Positions 63,980 to 64,000 of a stretch of 64,000 bases of DNA are shown here, one piece after another. The stretch spans positions 1 through 64,000 of the forward strand of contig NZ_JAFKCV010000008.1 of the NCBI RefSeq assembly GCF_017254865.1. Reading direction: 5' to 3'. Each line of letters starts with the position of its first letter. Positions within the stretch are counted from its first letter, which is position 1. Source of the stretch: Bowmanella dokdonensis. Its GTDB lineage: Bacteria > Pseudomonadota > Gammaproteobacteria > Enterobacterales > Alteromonadaceae. Position numbers and translations under genes: made by a program. The notes under the pieces are model-generated. The model did no database searches, was not told the origin of the DNA, and saw nothing but the letters and a program-made list of their open reading frames with translations.

Positions 63980-64000
63980 ACCTCACCGTACCTTTTGCCA
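63976..64000 (+). CDS. Start of a following gene (partial)
   Basis: ATG at 63976 overlaps the DUF4398 stop (ATGA), behind AGGAG. Only MNLTVPFA can be read. From context an OmpA-family protein is likely, but the sequence does not show it. Confidence 0.5.

Overview
The window comes from a gammaproteobacterium with a polar flagellum, most likely a marine Alteromonadales (Alteromonadaceae-like). The gene content points there: flgA/flgM/flgN, cheV-cheR and flgB-L in polar order, the H-ring protein FlgT with lipoprotein FlgP, FlaG, several short flagellins, FliA-type promoters (TAAA-N15-GCCGATAA) and sigma-54 promoters (TGGCAC-N5-TTGC). No organism name can be read from the sequence itself. REGION 1 (1-2150) is AT-rich accessory DNA: the end of an IS3-family element, a small secreted-protein gene whose signal peptide is built from a CTCTT pentamer tract and is currently out of frame (the arrangement known for Neisseria opa genes), and a surface-glycan gene broken at an A8 tract. 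REGION 2 (2150-18690, all minus) is a glycan locus continuous with the flagellar filament genes. It holds a GT2, a Stealth-type phosphotransferase, CDP-glycerol synthesis and transfer genes, an ACP / acyl-AMP ligase / ketoreductase trio, the full pseudaminic acid pathway (pseB, C, F, I, G, H) with a GT9, and a large Maf-type flagellin glycosyltransferase. REGION 3 (18690-26460) carries fliT-like, fliS, fliD, flaG and four flagellin genes in two subfamilies. The intergenic parts contain FliA promoters, terminators and structured 3-prime regions. Two of these can form hairpins whose loops are perfectly complementary (13-14 nt) to the ribosome-binding sites of sister flagellin genes; this is the best candidate here for an undescribed regulatory system. 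REGION 4 (26560-44180) has a sialidase-fold protein wedged between flagellin and flgL, then flgL-K-J-I-H-G-F, a terminator plus new sigma-54 promoter, flgE-D-C-B, cheR, cheV, and on the other strand flgA, flgM, flgN; flgP and flgT follow. REGION 5 (44250-60850) is mostly housekeeping and envelope: tRNA-Arg(CCT) with a duplicated 3-prime end, a PagL-like deacylase, a DUF4440 protein, an S9 peptidase, a pqiABC-type MCE transport operon, an Smr protein, two DUF2795 proteins (one with a C2H2 zinc finger), a CBS protein, purL, mltF and tadA. REGION 6 (60990-64000) groups small stress and envelope genes: a PspB-like membrane coiled coil, a CsbD-like protein, a three-BON-domain periplasmic protein, a diguanylate cyclase, a DUF4398 lipoprotein, and the first codons of a further gene. 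The genes of regions 2-4 fit together as a factory for short, pseudaminic-acid-glycosylated flagellins and the hook, rod and rings that carry them.
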